Made by a program: the position numbers and the translations under genes
NCBI GenBank assembly: GCA_002361365.1
Contig: DEST01000085.1
Span: 1 to 11,191, forward strand
Length of the DNA: 11,191 nt
Direction: 5' to 3'
Source: Alphaproteobacteria bacterium UBA3307
GTDB taxonomy: Bacteria > Pseudomonadota > Alphaproteobacteria > RF32 > CAG-239
In this document: positions 1 to 6,649 of the stretch, piece after piece
How positions within the stretch are numbered: the first letter of the stretch is position 1
Layout of the letters: each line of letters opens with the position of its first letter
The notes under the pieces: generated by a model
Seen by the model: only the letters and a program-made list of their open reading frames with translations
What the model was told of the DNA's origin: nothing
The model's database searches: none

Positions 1-185
1 CAACTTCCTAGAATAGTTATTATACCTTACAACTATGCCTAAAGTATTTATCGGATGCTTTTGCAAAGAAATTTATGTCACTGATAGAACTTTTCTAATC
101 TAATATATTTATTATTATTAAAATAAGCATAATCTTATTAAAATTTCTAAAAACTATAGAAAACCTAAAAACGCAGAAAAATTGT

Positions 186-1109
186 TTATTTTTCCAAAAA
201 CATATGTAATAACCGTAACAAATATGTATTGGGAGCTATATCAACACAGCGGCTCAAACCATATGCAATATAGCGTAAAGCCATACCCTCAATTTGCCCT
301 AAAGATAATGGATACATCACAATTTTATTATAAATACTCAATGTATCAAGCGCTAATTTACGACTTATTTTATACAATGGAAAAAACTCTTCTGCAACAG
401 ACACCACTCGCGCATTGCCAAAATCTATTACCCCATTCAAAACATTATATTCTTCCGGCTCTATCAACATATTACTACCACTCAAATCATTGTGACAAAG
501 CGCCTTTATCTCATCGTTTTCTGTGCCTTTATAAATGTCTAAATCTATTCTGCCGGCACTAAATTGCAATAAAACTGCACGCACTTTTTCTTCGTCAAAA
601 TCCGGTCGTGCACGAACATTCCAGCTTTCCATCGCAGCAACCATATCATTTTCGACCGAAGGAATATCTAGTGTTTCATAATCTATGGAATGTATCGCTG
701 CAAAAAATTTAGCTATTTGTCGTGCCAGATTCTCCTGTTGTTTTAAACTCAAACAATCATATCCGGTTGTAAGTTCACCATCTCCGCGATTATCACATAT
801 CTTACCGCTGAAACGCTTGGAAACAGAAAACGGATATTCCTCCTCAATCAACTCAATTTTATGTACTTTATCCGGAACTTTACTCTGCAAATACGGCAAT
901 ATTGCATCAATTACTTTTTTTTCGCGTTGCATTGTGCGCCAAATAACCTCGGCTTTAGGAAAGCGAATTACCAAATTATCAGCGGCAAAAGCCATTGAAC
1001 GCGTTCCTCCTGGCAATCGCTCAAAAGAATGTGCCATAATTCCCGTATTGGTCACAATCTGGCGTACAAAGTCCAAATCTGCAATTTCTTCACGTGTCAA
1101 AAACTTCAT
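186..1109 (-). CDS. APH-fold small-molecule kinase (phosphotransferase family)
   Basis: Predicted cytosolic kinase of 307 residues with the aminoglycoside phosphotransferase / choline-kinase fold. Visible elements in order are a glycine-rich loop (LPGGTRS, residues 32-38), a basic strand LVIRF with R49 near the usual nucleotide-binding Lys, a helix with E63, the Brenner-type catalytic motif HNDLSGSNML (H206, catalytic D208, N213) and the metal-binding IDFG (D229). The second motif position is Asn where Gly is common, and His is missing after the Leu, so this is not a textbook drug-resistance enzyme. The substrate cannot be read from sequence; family members act on aminoglycosides, choline, homoserine, fructosamines or sugars. 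A GAGGAAGT ribosome site lies just before the ATG. It is on the same strand as recR but 187 bases downstream, so probably separately transcribed. Fold confident, function open. Confidence 0.85.
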   Translation of the reverse strand: MKFLTREEIADLDFVRQIVTNTGIMAHSFERLPGGTRSMAFAADNLVIRFPKAEVIWRTMQREKKVIDAILPYLQSKVPDKVHKIELIEEEYPFSVSKRFSGKICDNRGDGELTTGYDCLSLKQQENLARQIAKFFAAIHSIDYETLDIPSVENDMVAAMESWNVRARPDFDEEKVRAVLLQFSAGRIDLDIYKGTENDEIKALCHNDLSGSNMLIEPEEYNVLNGVIDFGNARVVSVAEEFFPLYKISRKLALDTLSIYNKIVMYPLSLGQIEGMALRYIAYGLSRCVDIAPNTYLLRLLHMFLEK

Positions 1110-1296
1110 TTTACTTCCTCAGATTATGTTATACGCTTGTTTGGTTAAATTTTCGTTTTAAACATTAAATGAAAGCTATAAATACATATAAGCCACAGGT
1201 ACTGCACTTCTAAAATCCGGATAATATGCTCAATATGACACTATTTTTTGCGCCGTGTAAAAAAAATAGCAAGTAATAAGCAATTAGATGGATTTT

Positions 1297-1890
1297 TTAT
1301 ATTTCTTTGCGAGCGGATAATGCCAGTTGTATTGTTCCGTCATCCATATAATCAAGCTCTGCTCCGAGTGGTAATCCTTGTGCCAGAGTTGTGATTTTTA
1401 ATGGATACTCTTTAAGCCTTGATAAAAGATAGTGCGTAGTAATTTGCCCGTCAATTGTAGCAGGCAACGCCAAAATAACTTCTTTGATTACACCTTTATT
1501 TAAGCGAGAAAAAAGCGATTCAATATTCAAATCTTCAGGAGTTATACCATCCAGCGCCGAAAGTATGCCACCCAGAACGTGATATTGCCCTTTATACAAG
1601 CCTACGCGTTCCATTGCCCATAAATCTGCCACATCCTGTACCACGCAAATCACCTCGGAATCACGCGCAGAATCTGCACAAATTGCACACGGCTCATCAG
1701 TATCAAAATTGCCGCATATTGGGCATTTCTTTATATTATCCGCCACATTTTGCAAGGCATTTATCAGCGGCAACAACGATGTTTCTTTCTTTTTAAGCAA
1801 ATGCAAAACTATCCGACGTGACGAGCGTGCCCCCAACGCCGGCAATTTTGCTATTATCTTTATCAGTTTTTCGATATCGTTGCCCTGCAC
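1297..1890 (-). CDS. recR: Recombination mediator protein RecR
   Basis: RecR works with RecO (and RecF) to load RecA on SSB-coated single-stranded DNA at gaps. The 197 residues have the normal family length and order: N-terminal helix-hairpin-helix (about 10-35, KLPALGARSSRR), a four-cysteine zinc module (C56, C59, C68, C71), a Toprim domain (about 79-170) and the C-terminal LPLGAELDYMDDGT segment. The start is GTG, 13 bases after the ybaB stop, with AGG about nine bases upstream, and the following residues align with the usual RecR N-terminus. It is the last gene of dnaX-ybaB-recR. One oddity: the conserved Toprim glutamate (usual VVE) is Gln here (VVQD, Q85, codon CAG), and the usual NAT/NPT before the second acidic site reads PAT. 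Confidence 0.97.
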   Translation of the reverse strand: MQGNDIEKLIKIIAKLPALGARSSRRIVLHLLKKKETSLLPLINALQNVADNIKKCPICGNFDTDEPCAICADSARDSEVICVVQDVADLWAMERVGLYKGQYHVLGGILSALDGITPEDLNIESLFSRLNKGVIKEVILALPATIDGQITTHYLLSRLKEYPLKITTLAQGLPLGAELDYMDDGTIQLALSARKEI

Positions 1891-1900
1891 TTTTCAATAC

Positions 1901-2221
1901 CTAAAATGGAAGTTTTAAACCGCCTAAACCAACTCCTCCGGTAGCTTCTTTCATACCTTCTTCCATCATTGCATCGACTTTGGTATGCGCATCATTATAG
2001 GCAGCCAAAATCAAATCTTCAAGCACATCAATTTCTTCGGCATTTATTAAAGATTTATCTATGCTCAAACTTTTCATTTCCGACTTACCGTTCAGAACCA
2101 CCTTGACCAAACCACCGCCGGAAGAGCCTTCTTGTTCTTGTGCACCGAGTTTGGCCTGAGTTTCTTGCATTTTGCGCTGCATTTGCTGCGCTTGTTTCAT
2201 AATTCCTTGAATATTCAACAT
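1901..2221 (-). CDS. ybaB: YbaB/EbfC family nucleoid-associated protein
   Basis: Small DNA-binding protein that forms dimers and coats the nucleoid; commonly encoded between dnaX and recR. The protein has an N-terminal amphipathic coiled helix (MKQAQQMQRKMQETQAKL), a Gly-rich turn (SSGGGLVKVVLNGK) and the family C-terminal helix (LEDLILAAYNDAHTKVD). Two in-frame ATGs exist. The first, at 2227, overlaps the dnaX stop (ATGA) but sits only two bases from GAGG. The second, at 2221, is about seven bases from the same GAGG and gives MLNIQGIMKQ, which lines up with Rickettsia-type YbaB proteins, so it is chosen; the alternative adds only two residues. Either way translation is tightly coupled to dnaX. 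Confidence 0.93.
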   Translation of the reverse strand: MLNIQGIMKQAQQMQRKMQETQAKLGAQEQEGSSGGGLVKVVLNGKSEMKSLSIDKSLINAEEIDVLEDLILAAYNDAHTKVDAMMEEGMKEATGGVGLGGLKLPF

Positions 2222-2223
2222 TT

Positions 2224-3894
2224 TCATTCCTCATCTTCTTGTGTTTCCAAAGTATTTTCTTCGCCGTCAAATTCAAGCATGTCATCATCTTCTGCCGCTT
2301 GAACACTCTTGCGAATTATTGTCTCTATTGTAGCACCGTTAAACTCATCAAGTATAGCCTTAACTAAAGGATATTCAGAGATATTTTTCTTATCTCTATT
2401 AAGTTCCTTTGCTTCAATATAAGCCAAAGTTTCACCAAGAGGCTCATAATCTATCTCAAATTGCCAAGCATTTCCGGTTTCTTTCTCCAGAAATGTGCGA
2501 AAATTATAAATCAGATTTTTATCAGCCTGTTCTGAAACTGCAATATGTATTTTGCCGTTTTCAAACGACTTGAACGATATATCATTTTTGACGGCATACA
2601 TCAAGAGCGGTTGCTTTTTGGCCGTCATCAATTTTAGCATATCTTCAGTAGTATCCAGTGTAATTTTTTGCGAATCGGCGCTGATTGATTCCACGGCCGA
2701 TAATGTTGTTGAGTTACTTTTCAGTCCAGATTTTTTTTTTAATTCCTCAAGCAGAGCTGCCGGAGTAGGAAGTGCGGCCGAATATGCTATCCGTATCAGA
2801 ATCATCTCAAGCGCATCTATCTGAATTGTTGCATACTGCAACTCACTTAATCCCTTAATCAGCATCTGCCATATTTTAGAAAGAATCCCTATCGGGGCAG
2901 TACTCAAATTTCTACACAAAGTGCGGTCGGTTTCGCTCAATGCGGCATCGTTAATATAATCAGGCACAACTTTAACTTTAGCCAACAAATGAGTTATTTC
3001 GATTAAATCCTGTATAATCAGCATTGGAGTTGCACCATTGGTATAAAGCATTTGCAATGTTTGTAAAACGCCTTGAATATCGCCGCTCAAAAGTTTTTCA
3101 TATAGCACACCGCTCTGCTGACGGTCGGCAAGCCCTAGCATATTTTTAACGGTTTCGGTTTGTACCTTTCCATCTCCCAAAACAATTGACTGATCAAGCA
3201 TAGAAAGTCCGTCACGTGCCGAACCGTCTGCGGCACGAGCCACCATATTCAGCGCTTCTTCTTCAAAACTTACATTTTCCGCTGTCAAAACTTTTTTAAA
3301 CAATGTGGTCAAAGTTTCTATGCTCAAGCGCTGCAAATCAAAACGCTGACAACGAGATAAAATCGTCACCGGAACTTTGCGGATTTCCGTGGTGGCAAAT
3401 ATAAACTTAACGTGTGCCGGCGGTTCTTCCAATGTTTTCAACAAAGCATTAAATGCACTTTTAGAAAGCATATGAACTTCATCAATAATATATACTTTAT
3501 AGCGTGCACTTACCGGTTTATAGCGGATTCCGTCCAAGACTTCACGCATATCATCAATACCGGTTTTAGAAGCCGCATCAAACTCTATCACATCAATATG
3601 TCTATCCGCGGCAATAGCCTTGCAATTTTCACATTCTCCGCAAGGGTGAATTGTCGGACCGCCTTGCCCATCAGGACCGATACAATTGATAGCTCGAGCA
3701 ATTAGGCGGGCAGTCGTTGTTTTGCCTACTCCGCGAATACCGGTCAAAATATAGGCGTGATGCAAACGATTGTTTTTTATAGCGTTGGTCAATGTTTGCA
3801 CAAGCGCATCTTGCCCGAGTAAATCTTCAAAATTTTGCGGACGATATTTACGCGCCAGTGCCACATATTGTTTATTTTCGTTTGTTTCTGCCAT
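2224..3894 (-). CDS. dnaX: DNA polymerase III subunits tau/gamma
   Basis: Clamp-loader ATPase of the replicative polymerase holoenzyme, 556 residues. Visible are Walker A (GIRGVGKTT, 52-60), a zinc module (C71, C85, C88, C91), Walker B DEVH (138-141), sensor 1 (ATTE) and the SRC arginine-finger motif (180-182). Domain III follows to about residue 385, then a divergent tau-specific C-terminal part that binds polymerase and helicase in studied bacteria. The start at 3894 has an AGAAGG ribosome site and the usual ALARKYRPQNF shortly after; an ATG at 3936 would run back into the SRP RNA and is rejected. Codons 386-388 are AAA AAA AAA within a run of ten A, at the domain III/IV border, a likely slippage site producing a gamma-like short form. 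First protein gene of dnaX-ybaB-recR. Confidence 0.97.
   Translation of the reverse strand: MAETNENKQYVALARKYRPQNFEDLLGQDALVQTLTNAIKNNRLHHAYILTGIRGVGKTTTARLIARAINCIGPDGQGGPTIHPCGECENCKAIAADRHIDVIEFDAASKTGIDDMREVLDGIRYKPVSARYKVYIIDEVHMLSKSAFNALLKTLEEPPAHVKFIFATTEIRKVPVTILSRCQRFDLQRLSIETLTTLFKKVLTAENVSFEEEALNMVARAADGSARDGLSMLDQSIVLGDGKVQTETVKNMLGLADRQQSGVLYEKLLSGDIQGVLQTLQMLYTNGATPMLIIQDLIEITHLLAKVKVVPDYINDAALSETDRTLCRNLSTAPIGILSKIWQMLIKGLSELQYATIQIDALEMILIRIAYSAALPTPAALLEELKKKSGLKSNSTTLSAVESISADSQKITLDTTEDMLKLMTAKKQPLLMYAVKNDISFKSFENGKIHIAVSEQADKNLIYNFRTFLEKETGNAWQFEIDYEPLGETLAYIEAKELNRDKKNISEYPLVKAILDEFNGATIETIIRKSVQAAEDDDMLEFDGEENTLETQEDEE
2731..2740 (-). promoter_or_regulatory. A10 slippery run in dnaX (candidate gamma-producing slippage site)
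   Basis: The coding strand reads TTA AAA AAA AAA TCT, with ten consecutive A. One extra A in the transcript, or a -1 ribosomal shift, gives three Lys, then IWTEK and a TAA stop, a product of about 393 residues. One A fewer, or a +1 shift, gives NLD and a TGA stop, about 390 residues. Both cut the protein exactly after clamp-loader domain III. A GAGG sequence lies four bases upstream of the run and could stimulate shifting. Thermus dnaX uses an A9 run for transcriptional slippage; E. coli uses A AAA AAG. The site is seen directly; its use is inferred. Confidence 0.6.
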
Positions 3895-3916
3895 TTGACC
3901 TTCTGCATTTTTGAGG

Positions 3917-4006
3917 CGAAGGGACTCAGACCTCATACTATTCCGTTACGGCTGCTTTCTTCCGAACCTGACCGAGTTGGCGGCAGCATAACCCCAAGCC
4001 CTTCAT
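3917..4006 (-). ncRNA. ffs: Signal recognition particle RNA, small bacterial (4.5S) type
   Basis: RNA core of the signal recognition particle; binds Ffh and targets membrane proteins co-translationally. The minus strand carries the domain IV signature GGTCAGG, a GGAA tetraloop and GCAGCC (3973 to 3950), close to the canonical sequence. The stem around the tetraloop is UUC/GAA instead of UCC/GGA, a compensatory pair change that keeps pairing. The ends pair as GAAGGG (4004-3999) with CCCTTC (3923-3918) followed by further helix. The ends are set from this terminal helix and are good to a few bases. The 3' end lies only about 22 bases before the dnaX ATG and no terminator is visible between them, so ffs and dnaX are probably on one primary transcript that is processed. 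Confidence 0.93.
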
Positions 4007-4020
4007 AATATTACCTTTTT

Positions 4021-4061
4021 CTTATAATGCGCAAAACATTTTCTTTTGCAAGCAAAAAAAT
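4021..4061 (-). promoter_or_regulatory. Candidate promoter of ffs-dnaX-ybaB-recR
   Basis: On the minus strand, ATTTTTTTGCTTGCAA (4061-4046) contains the -35-like TTGCAA, followed after 19 bases by TATAAG (4026-4021). Transcription would start near 4014, about ten bases before the SRP RNA helix, leaving a short leader to be trimmed. The same 16-base element with the same spacing precedes the structured RNA at 6650. It starts four bases past the stop codon of the upstream lipoprotein gene. The spacer is longer than the 17-base optimum. Confidence 0.6.
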
Positions 4062-4064
4062 CAG

Positions 4065-5342
4065 TTATTGCACGTATGGTTGCGTATTTTGCAATTCTGC
4101 GGCATTTTTACCGAAAATCTGCGGCATTTGTGCATAAGCATCAAAGCTGTTTTGCGCCGGATAACCATAAAATTGGCTCGGTGCATATTCCGCCACATAT
4201 TTACCGCCTGATGAAACTTTTAAGATATCCATTCCGTGTTCGTTGGTACCATCGGCAAAAATTCTAAATGCACCGCTCATTCCGTTATATCCCTCCGGAC
4301 GCAAAATTTGTTCATAAATATTGCCGCCTTCGCGCGCCACCATAGAGGCCAACGCTACCGCATCATAAGCAAAAATACTTAGTCCGGTCGGAGCAGAACC
4401 AAACAAATCGTTATATTTTTCGGTAAATTTATTTTTATTTTTCAGCGGCATTGCCGGATAGGCCGCACCATAAAGCTCAGTTTCTTTAGTTAGCGAACTG
4501 TTATCCCACACAGAAGTTCCCATAAATAAAACTTCCGGTGCCGCCACATCATAATAGCTGAACATCGATGATATTGCTTTGAGTCGATTTCCCGTTTCCG
4601 GTATCAACAACGCATCAAAATCAACACCCCCGCTTTTCATTTGCGTTACCAAGCCGGTAAAATCCATACTACTCGGCGCATAAAAACCTACTTTTACCAC
4701 CTGAACACCGTTATTTTGAGCAGCTTTTATCAGCGAACGATACATATTTTCACCGCTCTGATTATTCGGCAACACGGCGGCGATTCGCGAGCGCCCCTTA
4801 TCTGCGGCATATTTTATAATACGATTGATTTGATTTTCGTTTAAAAGACCGAGTGAATATATTCCACTTTGCAACACATTCGGAGAAGTTGAAAATGAAA
4901 TAACCGGCACACCTTTATTTTTAGCCTCACTGCTGATTGCCATAACTTCTTCACTCATCAAAGGGCCAAGAATCATACTGCTACCTGCATTCAATGCATT
5001 TTCAAGTGCCACGCGCGCTCCGCTCCCCGTACTCTTTGTATCATAAAATTGTATAACCAGATTGTTATTATTGATATCCCCAATAGCCATCATTGCGGCG
5101 TTTTTCATACTTTGTCCGACTGTTGCCGCACTGCCGCTGAGCGGTAATAACATCGCCACTCTAAAACTGCCGGCATTTCCTAAATCAACCTGAGAATAAT
5201 CCGTCATTTCCGTCATATTGACCGTTTTTTTATCTGTCGTATAGTGCTGATATGGGTCATATGCCGCATTTTTCTGTAGCAACGAACACGCTCCAAACAT
5301 CATACACACAAAAAATATACTGATTTTTTTTAACACTTGCAT
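4065..5342 (-). CDS. LpoA-like lipoprotein, periplasmic-binding-protein fold (penicillin-binding protein activator)
   Basis: Outer-membrane-type lipoprotein of 425 residues. Signal peptide residues 1-18 (KK, then a hydrophobic stretch) end in the lipobox FGAC, with lipidated C19 followed by Ser, which favours sorting to the outer membrane. Residues about 60-380 match the type I periplasmic-binding fold used by branched-chain amino acid receptors and by LpoA: FRVAMLLPLSGSAATVGQSMKNAA, MILGPLMSEEV, GVPVISFSTSPNV, FAYDAVALASMV. In E. coli LpoA activates the synthase PBP1A and its gene lies divergent from rsmI, exactly as here, which supports a peptidoglycan-synthesis role. A GAGG site lies before the ATG. 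It ends about 60 bases before the SRP RNA. Fold and lipoprotein nature are firm; partner is by synteny. Confidence 0.85.
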   Translation of the reverse strand: MQVLKKISIFFVCMMFGACSLLQKNAAYDPYQHYTTDKKTVNMTEMTDYSQVDLGNAGSFRVAMLLPLSGSAATVGQSMKNAAMMAIGDINNNNLVIQFYDTKSTGSGARVALENALNAGSSMILGPLMSEEVMAISSEAKNKGVPVISFSTSPNVLQSGIYSLGLLNENQINRIIKYAADKGRSRIAAVLPNNQSGENMYRSLIKAAQNNGVQVVKVGFYAPSSMDFTGLVTQMKSGGVDFDALLIPETGNRLKAISSMFSYYDVAAPEVLFMGTSVWDNSSLTKETELYGAAYPAMPLKNKNKFTEKYNDLFGSAPTGLSIFAYDAVALASMVAREGGNIYEQILRPEGYNGMSGAFRIFADGTNEHGMDILKVSSGGKYVAEYAPSQFYGYPAQNSFDAYAQMPQIFGKNAAELQNTQPYVQ

Positions 5343-5370
5343 TTTTCCTCAAAATATCTGACAATATAAT
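5342..5370 (+). promoter_or_regulatory. Candidate rsmI promoter
   Basis: A perfect TATAAT (5365-5370) with a weak T-rich -35 (TTTTTC, 5342-5347) at 17 bases. Transcription would begin near 5377, practically on the upstream ATG at 5378, so translation from the second ATG at 5417 with a leader of about 40 bases is more likely. Confidence 0.35.
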
Positions 5371-5416
5371 ATCAATAATGCTAAATAATCTTTTTGTAAA
5401 GCTAAAGTTTAATAAA

Positions 5417-6253
5417 ATGTTAAGAAACGGTTTATATATCATCTCCACCCCAATCGGCAATTTACAGGATATTTCCGCGCGAGCCTTAGAAATTCTGCGA
5501 TTTGCTCCCATTATAGCCTGCGAGGATACGCGTGTAGCTAAAAAGCTGTTTACGCTTTTAGGTTTGCCGTTGAGTAAAAAATTTATAAAATATGAAGACC
5601 ATTCAGAAGAAAAACAAGCACAAAATCTGATAGATTTAATCAATTCAGGCGCCGCGGTTGCACTTGTATCCGATGCCGGTTCGCCACTGATTTCCGACCC
5701 CGGATACAAACTGGTTCGCAAATGCAGAGAGCAAAATGTGTATGTTACCGCCATACCGGGAGCATGCGCCGTTATAACCGCACTACAACTCTCCGGGCTG
5801 CCGACAAATCGCTTTATGTTTGCCGGATTTATCCCCAACAAAGACAAAGCGCGAGCCGATTTATTTAATGAGCTTAAAAATATTGATACCACTTTGATTT
5901 TTTATGAAACAGCACCGCGTCTTTTGAAAACTCTGGAACAAGCAGCCCTAGTTTTCGGCGCGCGCGAAATTGCCGTTGCACGCGAACTGACCAAGATGTA
6001 TGAAGAAGTTGTTGCCGGAGATTTTGCGACCGTCACGGCACATTTTGCCGCCAACGAACCGCGCGGTGAGTTTGTATTGATGCTTGCACCGCCACCATCT
6101 GCTCCGAAATTTGAAATAACCGATGTACGTGGAATTTTACAAGAGCGTCTGCACCAAACTTCGCTTAAAACCGCGGTAAAAGAGATTTGTTCGCAATATA
6201 ATCTTAGTAAAAACGAGGTTTATGCATTGGCTTTGGAACTCAAAAATGAATAG
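5417..6253 (+). CDS. rsmI: 16S rRNA (cytidine-1402 2'-O)-methyltransferase RsmI
   Basis: SAM-dependent methyltransferase that 2'-O-methylates C1402 in the decoding centre of 16S rRNA. At 278 residues it has normal family length. Visible family blocks are GLYIISTPIGNLQDISARAL (5-24), CEDTR (35-39), VSDAGSPLISDPG (84-96), the IPGACAVITAL segment and the C-terminal KTAVKEI...LSKNEVYALALEL helical module. The ATG at 5417 is chosen because family proteins start a few residues before GLYxxxTPIGNL; an in-frame ATG at 5378 would add 13 unusual residues and coincides with the predicted transcription start. No strong ribosome site is visible for either. It is divergent from the LpoA-like gene and overlaps yraN by eight bases, so the two are co-expressed. 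Confidence 0.96.
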   Translation: MLRNGLYIISTPIGNLQDISARALEILRFAPIIACEDTRVAKKLFTLLGLPLSKKFIKYEDHSEEKQAQNLIDLINSGAAVALVSDAGSPLISDPGYKLVRKCREQNVYVTAIPGACAVITALQLSGLPTNRFMFAGFIPNKDKARADLFNELKNIDTTLIFYETAPRLLKTLEQAALVFGAREIAVARELTKMYEEVVAGDFATVTAHFAANEPRGEFVLMLAPPPSAPKFEITDVRGILQERLHQTSLKTAVKEICSQYNLSKNEVYALALELKNE

Positions 6254-6602
6254 ACAATTCAAAGGAAAAACTGCTGAATTTTTAGCGCGAATGTATATGC
6301 GCTTGCTCGGATTTTCCATTGTGGCGCAAAATTACGTAACCGGACGCGGAACTACCGCCGGAGAAATTGATTTTATTGCCAAACGAGGCAAAATGCTAGT
6401 GTTTGTTGAGGTTAAAGAGCGCAGAACTCTACGTGACGCAGCCTATTCCATTACGCCATTGCAGCGTCAAAGAATTTTACGCGGTGCCAGAAGTTTTGTT
6501 CGGCATAATCAGCAATTTACCCATTATGATATGCGTTTTGATGCAATTTTGGTTGCTTTGCCGTTTCGGATACAACATATTCCAAATGCGTGGACGGCGT
6601 AA
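6246..6602 (+). CDS. yraN: YraN/UPF0102 family nuclease-fold protein
   Basis: Small protein (118 residues) of the UPF0102 family, which has a Holliday-junction-resolvase-like nuclease fold; the cellular role is not settled. The predicted active site is intact: GEID (E40, D42) followed by VEVK (E55, K57). The N-terminal helix KGKTAEFLARMYMRLLGF is typical. The ATG at 6246 lies inside the end of rsmI (8-base overlap) and starts MNRQFKGK, the normal N-terminus; a start at 6222 would be deeper in rsmI and is not supported. In E. coli yraN follows lpoA; here it follows rsmI in the same three-gene neighbourhood. Its stop codon directly abuts the promoter element of the next RNA. Confidence 0.95.
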   Translation: MNRQFKGKTAEFLARMYMRLLGFSIVAQNYVTGRGTTAGEIDFIAKRGKMLVFVEVKERRTLRDAAYSITPLQRQRILRGARSFVRHNQQFTHYDMRFDAILVALPFRIQHIPNAWTA

Positions 6603-6642
6603 TTTTTTTGCTTGCAATTTTGCGGATTTAGCTTAATATAAT
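6602..6642 (+). promoter_or_regulatory. Promoter of the structured RNA, same type as the ffs promoter
   Basis: ATTTTTTTGCTTGCAA (6602-6617), with -35-like TTGCAA at 6612-6617, and a perfect TATAAT at 6637-6642. The spacer is 19 bases. The predicted start is near 6649-6650. The 16-base element and its 25-base offset to the -10 box are identical to those in front of ffs on the other strand. Confidence 0.6.
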
Positions 6643-6649
6643 TCTTGTC

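Noticed and set aside
122..139. AATAAG/CTTATT hairpin downstream of the kinase gene as a terminator
   Set aside because: Only six AT-rich pairs, about 50 bases past the stop, in a very AT-rich stretch; the tail is interrupted by A. Nothing else is visible in 1-185.
182..1161. Plus-strand open frames at 182-562 and 685-1161
   Set aside because: Antisense to the APH-fold kinase gene, no recognisable domain and no ribosome site; they are shadows of a well-supported gene.
1241..1269. Inverted repeat CTATTTTTT / AAAAAATAG downstream of recR
   Set aside because: Nine AT-only-type pairs and no following U-tract in either direction; possibly a weak terminator but not supportable. The 187-base gap shows no small gene or clear promoter.
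3895..3936. Upstream ATG for dnaX at 3936 adding 14 residues
   Set aside because: It lies inside the 3' strand of the SRP RNA and lacks a ribosome site; the ATG at 3894 has AGAAGG and the normal family N-terminus.
5257..5892. Minus-strand frame of 211 codons
   Set aside because: Antisense to rsmI, whose family motifs are clear, and runs into the divergent promoter gap; no known domain.
6222..6245. Earlier ATG for yraN
   Set aside because: It adds residues (MHWLWNSK) from the other frame of rsmI that are foreign to the family; MNRQFKGK is the typical start.
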